Shown: positions 16,948 to 29,600 of the stretch, piece by piece | Layout: each line of letters opens with the position of its first letter | How positions within the stretch are numbered: position 1 is the stretch's first letter | Assembly: GCA_040219275.1 (NCBI GenBank) | Contig: JAVJSU010000058.1 | Span: forward strand, 62,001-126,000 | Reading direction: 5' to 3' | Length of the DNA stretch: 64,000 nucleotides | Origin: JAVJSU01 sp040219275 | Lineage (GTDB): Bacteria; Chloroflexota; Anaerolineae; Aggregatilineales; Phototrophicaceae | The notes under the pieces: generated by a model | What the model saw: the letters and a program-made list of their open reading frames with translations, nothing else | Databases searched by the model: none | What the model was told of the DNA's origin: nothing | Translations under genes and position numbers: made by a program

Positions 16948-17281
16948 TCAGCGTCTTCTGCACTAGAAGAAGCCTATAATCGGATGGTGCAGAATCCTGA
17001 TTCTTGCACACCTGGCGTTGCCTATTTTCTTTATCTCGCCGCACAACATGGCATCGATACCTAAAAGACGGACGAAGCAGTGAATCGGCTGACGATCATT
17101 TCGCTCTTAATTCGTGCCATTCACATTCTTCTTAGGCTTGTTTGACTCAGGATTTTTCAGACTCGGTGAAAGTGTGATTATTCCGGTTAACGGACGGGTC
17201 ATCTCCGTTGTCATCACCCTATTAATGATCGTATCCGTCGTACTCGTTCGGGCATTTTTTCAACGTCGTGGCTGGTCATAA
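16948..17281 (+). pseudogene. Remnant of an unidentified membrane-protein gene
   Basis: A plus-strand reading (EEAYNRMVQNPDS, then GVAYFLYLAAQHGIDT) is interrupted by TAA and resumes as KTDEAVNRLTIISLLIRAIH. After an apparent frameshift near 17120-17145 it continues in another frame as FFLGLFDSGFFRLGES, a hydrophobic span (ISVVITLLMIVSVVLV) and the basic end RAFFQRRGWS before TAA at 17279. The ordered pieces, stop and frame change point to a decayed gene rather than chance. I do not recognise the family. It lies head to head with the groEL fragment. Confidence 0.5.
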
Positions 17282-17344
17282 AAGGGCGCGCCTGAACCGC
17301 GTTACTTCGTAAGATTTATGCTAAGACCACATACGTTCAAGAAT

Positions 17345-17600
17345 ACAAAAAGTGCAAACGCTTAGTTACGTTTCCGCTTAGGCAACCCTAGCGGGATTCG
17401 AACCGTCGTGTAGATATTTTGAACGTACCTTTTCGCTAGATTTGCTCCCTACTCCGCCTAAACTACGTCAACCTGATTTTGCACACTTAAAGCTTGCAAA
17501 ACGATTATGAAATGATTGTTTCAGTTATCCTGAAATTACTCATGCACTTGGCATCAGCGTGGGTACGGCATGAAATTTAGTTAATATACAACTCTACAAG
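17345..17600 (+). repeat. Dispersed hairpin/HTH-relic repeat, copy A
   Basis: The core (17351-17380) is an imperfect copy of the GCGGAAACG...CGTTTCCGC hairpin seen at 45089 and 63966. At 17511-17585 a reading frame gives NDCFSYPEITHALGISVGTA, a stop, then NLVN, a broken helix-turn-helix relic matching the copy at 30325. The remaining bases between the pseudogenes and the giant-protein stop at 17649 hold no gene I can support. Confidence 0.65.
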
Positions 17601-17648
17601 AACCACAAAAACATATATTACCGATTGGCGAGAAGCCGCACGGCAGAT

Positions 17649-20600
17649 TTAATTCGGCTCGTCGGTCACTTCGATGTTCGGCGCGATTTCTGTCACTTCG
17701 ACATCGGGGGTGATTTCCGGTTGAACGGGCACGACCACGACTTCATCCGTGACTTCCGGTGCAGGTGTCACGATCGGCGTTTCGTCGATTGGCTGTGCTG
17801 GAATGACAATCGGTGTTGACACTTCTTCGACAGGCTGTGTCGTCAACACCTGACCATTCACAATCAGCGCATCAATCGCTACCGGTGATACGCCCAACGG
17901 GATGATCCTCAACGTGTGTTCGCCGTCTGTGAGATCCGTGAAGCTGGCGATCTGACCGAAAGCGGTCTGTGTTGCGTTAGCATTGACTCCACGCATTGGT
18001 TCGCCGTCAATCTCGACCACGAATGTGCCATATTCCACGCCCGCTACGTAAACCACATCGACCTGCGTTCCCGTGAAGGTCATGGTCAGCGTGTCCGCGC
18101 CGGATGTCGAGCTTTGTAAGTAGGCTTGTCCGACTGCGCTCTCGTTTGTCTGTTGCGTCCATGCCCCTGTGCGGGTGATCGCGCCGTTCTCGACCTGTAC
18201 CATTAACGGTTGCAGATTGAACGACAACGACAGAAAACTGCGCGTTGCCGACAACGCACCGATTCCGGTGATGTTGTAGGTCTGGATTTGCCATGTGTAG
18301 CCGCCGAATGCCAGCGGATTTGGCAGACGGAAACTGCATGTGCCAGCTGAACAGATACTCGCAGATGTGTGCCATTGATCGTAGGCGAGCAATCCCATCC
18401 CGTTGAGCACGTATAGACGATAATAAGTCGCTGTCGCCACCGTGTTCCACGTAAATGTGGGACGGTTGGTCTGGTAAATTACCGCATCGTTGGCAGGCGT
18501 GAGCAAAGTCGCCGCGTCGGGCAACGGTTGCGCCACACTGAACGCCACACCACCATAAGCATCCACCGCTTCTCCCGCCGACCACAATCCCCAGCCCGCA
18601 TCGTTGCCACCACGCACATACCATGTGTACGCGCCGTTCGCCGGGAACGTGAAGTCGAGCACACACTCACTCGCGCAGGTCACGCCCGAACCAACCACAT
18701 ACGGCGCGTTACTTATAAACCCGTTTGGTCCGGCGACGTAAACTTCATATTTGGCGGCATTCGCGTCTGGTGTCCAAGTAAACGTGCCAGAGAGCGTCGT
18801 CACCACCGCACTTGCCGCGGGACTGATCTTGGCGATCACAGCCGGTAACGGTTGATTGACGGTAAAGGTCACCGCACCATAGCCATCTGCCGCATCTCCC
18901 GCCGACCACGGTCCCCAGCCCGCCGCATTGCCGCCCCGCAGATACCATGTATACGCGCCATTTGCGGGCAATGTCAGGTTCAGCGCACAACTACTCGTAC
19001 AGGTCACACCCGACCCGACGACATACGGCGCATAGCTCGAAAACCCGTTCGGTCCGGTGATGGAGACTTCGTATTTGGTCGCGTCGGCATCGTGTGTCCA
19101 GTCGAAAACCATATCCGCAACCGGAACAACTTCGCTGGCAGTCGGACCTGTTTTAGCGATCACACCCGGCAACGGTTGACCAACCGTGAAGTTCACCACA
19201 CCGTAATTGTCCGCCGCGCCACCCGCCGACCAATCGCCCCAGCCCGCCGCGCTATACCCGCGCAGATACCAGCTGTAAGCTCCGTTGACGGGCAGAGTGA
19301 TCGTCGTATCACAGGTACTCGCGCAAGTGACCTCAGTACCAACCATCAGCGTGCGATCCGAGACGAAGCCGTTCGGACCTGCCACGTAACTCTGATAGTA
19401 AGTCGCCTCTGAGTCCGGTGTCCAGCTGAATGTCACCGTCAGATCTGTTAAGTTTTGCGTATCCGTCGGCGCGAGTTTTGCCACCACAGACGGCAACGTG
19501 TCAGTCACGCTAAACGCTTGAGCGCCATAACCATCCGCCGCTTCTCCAGCAGACCACTTACCCCATCCCGCCGCGCTATACCCGCGCAGATACCAGCTGT
19601 AATTGCCAACATATGGCAGAACGATATTTAAATCACAAGTGCTGGCACAGGTGACATTCTGCCCGATGATGTAGGTGATATCGCTAATCCAGCCATTCGG
19701 TCCGACGATGTAAAGTTCGTATTGTGTGGCTTCAGCGTCGGGTGTCCACGAGAATCCGACTGTGCCATCCGTCAACGCTTGATTTGCTGTCGGCGCAACT
19801 TTAGCGATCACGTCAGGAATTGCTGTCGGGGCGGTGAATGTTGTCGGGGTTGACCATGCACCCGCACCCGCCGAGTTGAACGCCTGCACGTACCACGTCC
19901 AAGTCCCCGGAACGGATGCTAGCGTCGTGTTCCAGCCGCATGTGCCTGTCGAACAGACCACCTCATCGCCGACTTCGCCACGCAGAACGCCACTTGCCAC
20001 ACCGTTCGGATTGACCAGATACAAATTGTAACCACTCACATTCGCGACTTCGTTCCACTGGAAAGTTGTGTCGTAAGCGGTTGATTCGCCCTCTAGCGGG
20101 AAGGTCTTCGTGACCGCACCGGGCAACGTTGAATTCACCGTAAAGCTCATGCCACCGGACCACGGTGTTGCCTGACCATCTTTCCAGCCTCGAACATAGA
20201 AGGTATACAATCCATTCGGCAAACGATAACTTTCGCGTAAGGTCGTCGCATCAATCTGACATTGTGTGCCGTTACAATAGCCGACATCCGAGACAACCTC
20301 GTTGATGACCTGCTGTCCTGCAACATTCGCCACATACAGATAATAATATTCCGCGCCGGCGATGTCCGTCCATGTGTAAAGTGGGTTGCCGAGCGGTAAA
20401 TTCACTGTGCCGTTCGGAGAAATCGGCGTTGGGTATGTCGCGGTAATTGTAAAGTTAGCCGGTCCCGCGTAGCCATTATTGAAGGGTCCACCCACACTGT
20501 AGCCACCCGGTCCATAGCTTCGAACATAGAGTGTGTATGCCGTGTTGTTCAAAAGTTCGACAGGCGATACCAGCGAACAGGTCGTATCATCCAAAGCACC

Positions 20601-23600
20601 ACACGCTTCCGAACGGGTAAACCATTGATCGAACACCAACGTTCCGCTTGAAGTCGTCAGATACAGATTGAAATACGTCGCATTGATTGCATCCCCTGAA
20701 AGCGTCCAGTTAAAAGTCGGTTTCAGGTTGTCCAATCCAGTAGTCGCGCCGAGTGTCACCAAGCCCGGCGGCGGTGCATTGAGTGTAAAGTTCATCGGTC
20801 CGACCCACACACCAGCCGCCTCGCGCACATACCATTGATAGGCACCATTCGTCAGGCGATTAGCTTCTGCGAGGGTCGTCAGGTCGATGGAGCAGATTGT
20901 GCCATTACAGATGCCTGTGCGTGAAACTGTCGGGTTGATGATTTGCGTGTTGTCCACCCGCGCCACATACAATTCATATGATTCAGCTAGAGTATCAGTC
21001 CACGTAAATGTAGGATTACCATAGGCATCGGTAACAATATCTGACGGTAAAATAAGTGACAAAGGCTGTGACACAACATATAGAGCTAGCGTAGCCACAT
21101 TGTTCGCTTCATTGCTATCCTCATCGACTGATATGACTGTTGCATTCAGCATTAGATCCCCGATGAAAGTCTGATCAATTTGCGCCACAATTGAAACATC
21201 GATACTTGTATTTGCGGAGACAATCGTAGCGTAGCAAACAATCTTTCCAACAAGCTGTTCACATAAGACATTATCGCCACCGCTCACTTGATTGACCACA
21301 ATATTCTCGGGAATAGTGGCATTTAGTACGACGTTTTGTGCATTACGCTGACCGTTGTTAGTAATGATCATGTTGTATTGAATAACATCACCAGATTGAC
21401 TAGATTGCGAGTTTAATAAATAGCTCACACTCAAATCAACCGTAGGAATAGACGCATATTCAAACGCACCAATATCACAACCCGCTTCACGGTTTGCGCC
21501 ACGTTGATCGACCTGATAACACAGGTTCGCTCCAGCACGATTTACAGCGATACTATTACTCGCTAGTGCGTGCGTAAACGTCGGTCCTCCGTTATCTGCG
21601 AGAGGTGAGATCGCGGCATTCGTGTTATTGTTATCACTTTGTTCAGTTAGATTACAGCTTATATCCGAATCAATATTGTTGCCAGCAGAGAGAAAGTTCC
21701 CGCTACAATTTTGACTTTGATTTGATTCAATGATGGTATTACCTATTGTGACACTACCAGATGTATTGACTATACCCTTGCCCATATTATTGGCTATTGT
21801 GGCATTGGTGATCGTCACAGTGCCAACATTTACGTACACACCACCGCCGATTTGGGCCTGATTGCCTGAAATCGTGGTATTGATGATTTGCGTATCCCCA
21901 CTCTGATGCAGGATACCTCCACCAAGAACGCCGATATTGGCAGTCAATGTGCTGTTGGTGATACTCAGCGAACCGTTCGAATTCGTGATTGCCGGCGCTC
22001 CATTTGAAAGTGTGAGTCGATCAACTGTCAACCATCCCCCGGAGCCGACAACAAGAATTGGCGCGGCGTTGCCGGACTGATACTCTATTGTTGCACCATT
22101 ACCGTTAAGGGTAATATTGCCAGAAATGATGGGAAGCGTATCTTCTGGCATAAGTGTATAAACAGCGTGAGGAGTCAGGTTGATGATGGTCGGCAAATTG
22201 GTCGCATTAGCATCTGAGATCACATCAATGAGGCTCGCTACATCTTGTGGTGGAATACTCAGTATGATAGTCGAAACAGATATAGTCAGTATTGCCGTAT
22301 CCGAATCCCCATTTGCATCGACGATTTCAACCTGTACTTCATCCATACCAACAAAACCTGGTTCAGGAAGATATAAAATCGTATCCGCTTGTGTTCGCAA
22401 AGTCAGACCATGTTGTGCACCTGAAATTATTGTGAATCTATAGGGAGGCACACCAAGCGTAGCACGTGGACTAAGCGTGACGCTAGTATTTTGGAATGTG
22501 CTGATACTCTCATCCAGCCCCATCACAGTTGAGCCGACATTCACAGTTATTGTTGCCGTCTTCAGGGCATTTGTGCCATCTGTGACTGCATAAATGAAGC
22601 TATCCTGCCCACTGAAATCGGCATCAGGTGTATATATCAAATTCGGTAAGAGTCCACTGATCGAACCATGCTGTGGTGGAGTATCAATAATAAATTGATG
22701 ATTAATTGTGCCGCCTTGAGCCATTAGCGAGATATTAATCGGCGTTTCATGCGTGGTCTCGATGTTCTGAGCTTCAACAATCAGTTCCTGATACACATGG
22801 ACAGTAATTTTGCTTATATCAGATGCAGATGTTGCACCCGTACTATCGGTGATGATGACTTCGAATGTATTGAAGCCATAAAAACTATCATCTGGTGTAT
22901 AAACAAGCGTCTCAAGAGTATCTCCACTAATGGAACCATTTGCAGGATCACTCACGGTAAATGTGAATGGTGCGATGCCATCAATTATCTGTAGATCATC
23001 AAGGGCGATGGGTGTTTCAAACGCGGTCTCATAGGTATCAAACAACACACGTGGCAGTGGAGTATCACATCCCTCCGGTGCGTTTAGCAGGTACGGTGAA
23101 TAGGTGTTGCTTTCATCAACCAGCGCCGTTCCTGTACCAGCATAATCTCCACCCGGACCGGATTCAGATCCCCACCAGTTGTTGCTGATGTCACCTCGCC
23201 GGATACGAATACTGCCACCGACCAAACAGCTGTTAGAAATATACAATCGGGGATACGTACTTGAACTTGACGATTCAATACTGGAATAACTGTTAACTCC
23301 ATAGACTTGTACAGAGTCAAAATAGTAATCGCCGGTGTAGTTGACGAAGTTCCCACCTCTAGGTGCGGTATTGGCATTAAACACAGTATCAGTGACCCAT
23401 GCCCCACCCTCAAAATAGGCACCACCACCATGTTCTATCTCGGCTGTGTTGTTCTCGAAAACACTATCTGTGATATGAATCTGCCCATAACCGTTAAGAC
23501 CACCACCGGAAACCAACGCGTAATTCCCGCTGAAGTTTGTTTGTTCAAAATAATGATCGGTTTCCCATCCAGCCCATATCGCCACAGCACCGCCGCGATA

Positions 23601-26600
23601 AGCCGAATTATTTTCAAATGTCACATCCTGTACAACTAACGTTCCTCCAGACAAAAGCGCACCACCGTCACCACCATAGTTTGATTGAGTTGGTTGTGCA
23701 TACCCATTACGCAGGGTCATATCACGCAACGCGATACTTCCTGTTTCAGTAACCGCCATGAAACGGAACATCGGTGTATTTACGTCATCACTACGCAGAA
23801 GCACCGCACCATTTCCGAGGATGTCGATGGGCGTAGTGATTTGAGGTAACGCCGTTGCACCAGAGAGAGCATTATGAATCGCAGTGAAGGTATATGTTCC
23901 CGGAATCAACTCAATTAGATCGGCTCCTTGTCCAGTAGAACAGCCATCCACAACCGTATCTGTATTAGCGGCGATAATCGCCTCACCAAAGGTACAGTTG
24001 CCATTATTCAAAAAGGGAATTTCTTGCGCTAGGCTGTCCACATAGATGGTCGCAGGCGTAACATTGACCGTGATTGTCCCCGTGGAAAGATTGCCTTCAC
24101 TGTCAAAAACATCAAATGTGAAGGTATCCGTGCCTAAAAAATTAGATTCAGGGGTATAGGTCACTGTTACGTCGTTATCGAATGTTACTGTGCCATTTGT
24201 GGGCGTACTGATATTTGTGAAAGTATGGGGTGACACACCACCCGTCGCAGATAATGTAACAGCTATCGACGGCAGGTGATAATAGAGTCTAACAGATTGA
24301 TCGTCTGCAATGACTTCATCAGGGAAGCAGTAATCATAGGGTTCGTTTACAAATGCGTTTACATAAATACCATCACCCACAGCATCGCCATTACCGGAAC
24401 CCGCGCCACTTGGTCCATCAGCAGAACCCCACCAGTTATTGAGTGCACTCGCAACATCAACGGCAGAATCAGTGTTTGTGCTATAGATGCTGATTCCACT
24501 GTTATTTATTACACAAGTAGAGTTAACGTCTTGCTGTAGGTCAGCCGGTTGTTCGTTGATATAGACCGCGCTACCGTTATTACCAGTATTGTTTCTGAGC
24601 AAACTTTCGAAAATAAGGAAGTTACCGTTTTCTATATGGACAGCACCCGTCGCTGTCGCCGTATTCGCATCGAAAATAGTATTTCGGATTTCAATGATGT
24701 CCACATTATCGGTATCCATGTAAATCGCCGCACCTGCATAAGCGCTATTATTTGAAAACGTAGCGCCATCAATGTCTATGGAACTGTCTTGAACATGAAT
24801 TGCACCACCGAACGCGCCCGCTATTAAATCTGTCCGATTGTTATCAAACGTCACAGTTTGGACTATAAGTGATCCATTTGTCACGTCAACCGCGCCACCA
24901 ACACCGCCCGCCGCATACCCATTTTCGATGGTCATGTTATAGAGGCTAAGAGTGCCACCGCGAATCGTAAAAAAGCGTGCCAGCAGAGACGGATCTTTTG
25001 CCAGAACGGAATTATGACCGAAGATCGTGATATCCGACGTAATGACAGGTAAGACCGAATCAACGGAATCATCGGCAACGTCGAAAACTTCTACAAAATC
25101 GTAAGTACCGAAATTATCCAGATTGATCAATGCTGACTCGAAGGTATTTGCCACTGTGATGGCATCAATAAGTTCCTGCACATCGCTCACTTCCAGAGAA
25201 ATAATAGGCGGTTCTGGGAGCTGGCGACAAATATCAGGGAATCTAGCGACGTTGGGATTTACTGTGCGCCAGTAATCTGAAGCTGGATAGTAGTATGAAA
25301 CATCAACGTCACCAGCAAATAACATCCCTGGAGTATCCAATACACAGCTATATCCAAAGGTTGCCTGACCGACTGAATAGTTCGCTAGAATAGTATCAAA
25401 AGCAAAACTACCAGAGCCATTTTGAGAAAACGCACTATTGTAAACTTCTACCTCGCCAATCCGCGAAGGTGAGCTTATATCGAAGTTATAAATTGCGTCC
25501 CCGTCGCTGGATGCAGTATTGCTGTGAAATACACTGCTATAAATCAGTGCATCGCCGTAATTAGCAACTGCACCACCTCGTCCGGCATGGTTGGTTTCAA
25601 AACGGGCAAATCGTACCGTCAAGTCGCCAGCATTAACAATTGCACCCCCATAATTAGCGCCCCAACCATTGGCTAGGGTCAAATCTTCAATGGTGACGGA
25701 TGCACCTGCCGAGACGGAAATCAGATTTGTGAGTTCGCTGGCAGAATCACGCTTTACACTCGTAACCTGATTGCCCATACCTCGTAAAATCGTATCTCCA
25801 GAGAAGATCAGAAAGGTTGAAATTGGATTCTCGCGTTGCAGGCTTATCTCGCCCGCAGGTAACTGAATAATATCCGTGCTAGTGTCCGTACCAGTCGCGC
25901 AATTATCCTGTGGCTGATTGCTGTTAGCGGCAAGTACCGCTTCGCCAATCGTACAATTGCCATTATTGACATATGGATATTCATAATCCAGCGTATCCAC
26001 GAATATGGTCGCAGGTAGCTGGGTTTCTGTTGTCACATTTACAGTTACAGTATGGCTTGTATCTGTGTCATCCATGATGGCAAATGTGAAGGTATCCACG
26101 CCGGAAAAATCATCATCCGGCACGTACAGTAACTCGGGCAATTCACCCATCACTGTGCCATGCAAACCTTCATCAATAGTGAGCGAATACGGCAGAACAC
26201 CGCCAAATACTTCGATAGGAATTCGCAAAAGCGTCTGGTATGGAGTGGTCAGATTCAACACAGTTTCAGGAAGGGTCAGCGGGAAAACGTTAATTGTAAT
26301 TGTACCAGTGGCGGTATTCCCTGCGGCATCTGTTGCCGTATATGTGAAAGTATCTACACCGGAGAAACCTGTGTCAGGTGTGTAGTCAATATTATTGGAA
26401 ATCGTACCGTGTTCTGGATCGCTAATCGACAACGAAACCGGGCTTAAGCCACCCTCTGCATATAATCCAGACATCCTCACGGTGTGATCGACACCAGTAT
26501 CGTAAGTAAAATCCGGGGCGATTAAGGATGCCACAACACTAATCGTAATTCGCCCTACTGCGGGAAGCCCATTTGCATCCGTAACACGATAATAGAAGCT

Positions 26601-29600
26601 ATCTGGCGGAATGGTGGTTATGATGTCGAGATTCGGAGTGTAGGTGATCTGCGACATCGTACCACTGATCGTCCCTTGCGTGGGTGGGATTTCTATTTCA
26701 TAGGTAAATGGTGCAACCCCATCCGTTGGTGTAGGTAGGGTAATATCTATAGGTGTGTTCTGAAAAGTCACTAGATTCTGGTTAGTTACCGTCGGGCATC
26801 CCAGAATACCCTCAGTCAACGCAGGTGTGGCATTGATGTAACCATCATAGTTGAAGAAATATACTGGCTCACTCGTACCCCACCAGTTATTGGTGAAGTC
26901 GGCATAGGATGAGTTATTAGCATTCCAACTCCCATTTACACTGGGCACACTGTTTCCTACAATGCAATTGTTATGTGCATGGGTAGTTGCCACCTGTCGG
27001 GTCTCAATAGCACCGGACCTATTTGTTGCTGTGTTGTCAACAAAAATGCTATCTGTGAGTGTAAGCGTACCGAGTTGTGCAATCGCTCCACCGATTTGCT
27101 GGCTCACATTTCGGCGAAAAATGCTGTTTGAGATGCTCACTTCAGCGCCGCTTTCAATATGGATTGCGCCGCCTGAGCTGGAGGCTGTATTGTCCTCGAA
27201 CACGCTATTCTCAATGTTCAATTGACTTCCCGCCGATGTCAGGATCGCGCCACCGCGTGCATATGAAACTGAATTATTTAAGAAGTTGACGTTGATTAAG
27301 CCTAAATCACCCGCATTGATGATTGCTCCACCACCGTCATTACCACCATCCCCCATCACATCGCCGTCTTCAAAGGTAATGCCATCAATTACAACAATAC
27401 CCGAGGTACTGACATTGATAAAACGCATAGACGGTGCAAATAAATCGCGAGTGAATGTCGACCCAGTCCCTAAAAGCCGGATAGTGCTGGTAATCACCGG
27501 CAATCCATTACTGATTTCATCGGGTGTCGTGTTGTCTATTCCCGTAAATTCGTAGATGCCGGGTTCTAGCACAATTGTCACCGGCACATCACCGCTGTTC
27601 GCGGCGTTGATCGCGGCAATCAATCCATCAATATCCCCCGCCGTAATGGTTTGTGGTGGATTGACAACAACTGTCATCATGACTGCAAACGTCACATTGT
27701 TGCTATCAGTAAGTTCTACATAAAATTGATCTGTGCCTGTAAAACCATCATCCGGAGTATACGTCAGATCAAATTCCTCGTTGCTAACCATACCGTTTTG
27801 AGCAGGTTGAATGACTAAATCATACGGTGACAACCCGCCAGAAAACCGCACATCAAATGTGATAGGAGTTTGCATCGAGGTGGTCACGGTTTGCTGAACA
27901 AGCTCAAATGGTTCCGCAACCTGTATATCCACATATCCATAATTGCTGAACCCCGCAGAGTCAGTATATACATATGCAAGATAATCCATCCCCATAAATG
28001 CCGCATTTGGCGTATAAACCAAATTCGGCGCAGTACCGCTGAGTACCCCATTTGCAGGATCCTCTACCTCAAATGTATATGGCGGCAATCCACCAGATAC
28101 GGCTAAGGGTAGAAAAATAGATGTTTCATAAGGAACGCCTACTGTCTCTGACTGCATGTCCATCGGGTTTGCATTGCTTATATGAAGCGTGGACGTACTC
28201 ACACTCCCATTTGCATCTGTGATCGTCAGGTTGATTACATCAGCAACGGGAATAGGATTGTTTAAGGTATGTGTAAATGTGCCATCGACTATGGACGAGG
28301 TACCGTATTGTGCGGCAGAAACCTCATAGGTGAATGGTTCTTGACCGCCTTCATGTAAATTTGTGAGATCAATGACCGCCTCATCATTGCTCGTATACTC
28401 GTAGAAATCAGCAACAGACGTTAATGTTTCCGCAACATGAATAACGACATATCCATTTCGCGTAAATCCATCGGCATCGGTCACATCGTAGTACAAGTTA
28501 TCCACAACCGGACTATTAGTTGGGGTATAGATCAAGTCAGGTAATTCACCTGTCAATGTTCCATATGACGACGACGGATTTGAAAATGTATAAGGTGATG
28601 TCCCGCCAATCGCCCCCAAAACAAGTGCAAGAGGCATGTCCGGCGCAGTATAGTAATGATTAGGCTCAACGGCAAGATCCGTATCGACGTTGACCGAATA
28701 GGTGAATGATGCGCTATCCAGATTGGCATCTGTAACGACATAGGTGAATGTATCTATTCCACTATAAGCGTTTTCAGGTGTATAAATTAGATCAGGTAGT
28801 TCGCCACTGACAACGCCATTTGTTGGAGCGACATCAACAGACAAGCTATAGGGTGCAAGACCGCCGAAAAATTGAGGTGAGAAGGAAGATGCGGTTTCAT
28901 ATAGGACTTGCAGATCACCGTTTAGCGCAGTCATGGGACTAATTGCACACTCGACTTGTGGCGGTGCTTGCAATACAGGTGCAATTGTTACATTATCATC
29001 ACCTAACGGCAACGTAGGTCCGGTTGAACCGCCCCACCAATTGTTGCTGATGTCCGTTGCAACTGGATCGTCTCGATGCTTCACAATCTGGGATAGCCCG
29101 CCTACGATACAGCTATTATGAACCTGAATTTGTTCCCCGGATTCTAAAGCGTAGGTATAGATCAAACTTATCTCGTTGCCGTTGTCCACAAAACGACTAT
29201 TGGTAACGGTCAGTGCGTCACCATTGAACGAAAGCAGACCTTTTGTACCCATAATATTTTGGAAAACTGAATTATCAATGACTGTCATTTCACCGTTTGC
29301 GGTGATCACGCCAAATTCAGGGCTTAAGTCATGAAAGGCACTGTCGTTAATTTCAGCTGTATGTCGAGCCGTAATGACATTACCACTATTAGAAAATTCA
29401 GAGTTATTGACAGACAAATGCCCGAAGACCTCAACAAGTCCGGAGGGAATTTTATCGATGGTTACGTTGTTCAATGTGAGGTTACCCCACGACATAATGG
29501 CTCGTGAGTAGTTTAGATGGGAATTAGTTCCCCAATTACCGTCCGTATCTGTAAGGGTCAAATCATTCAGGGTCAATGTTGCTGCATTACCAACTTCAAA

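Noticed and set aside
17388..17412. tRNA T-arm-like GGTTCGAATCCC on the minus strand in repeat copy A
   Set aside because: The flanking bases do not form a T-stem or acceptor stem, and the aligned copy at 45.1 kb lacks the motif; it is part of the dispersed repeat.
18007..18666. Long plus- and minus-strand open frames opposite or shifted to the giant gene (for example 219 codons at 18007-18666)
   Set aside because: They follow from the biased composition of the repeats, have no ribosome sites and no family features.
18500..19850. CRISPR array because of regular spacing
   Set aside because: The period is over 300 bases, units are coding and continuous, and no short repeat-spacer pattern or cas gene exists.
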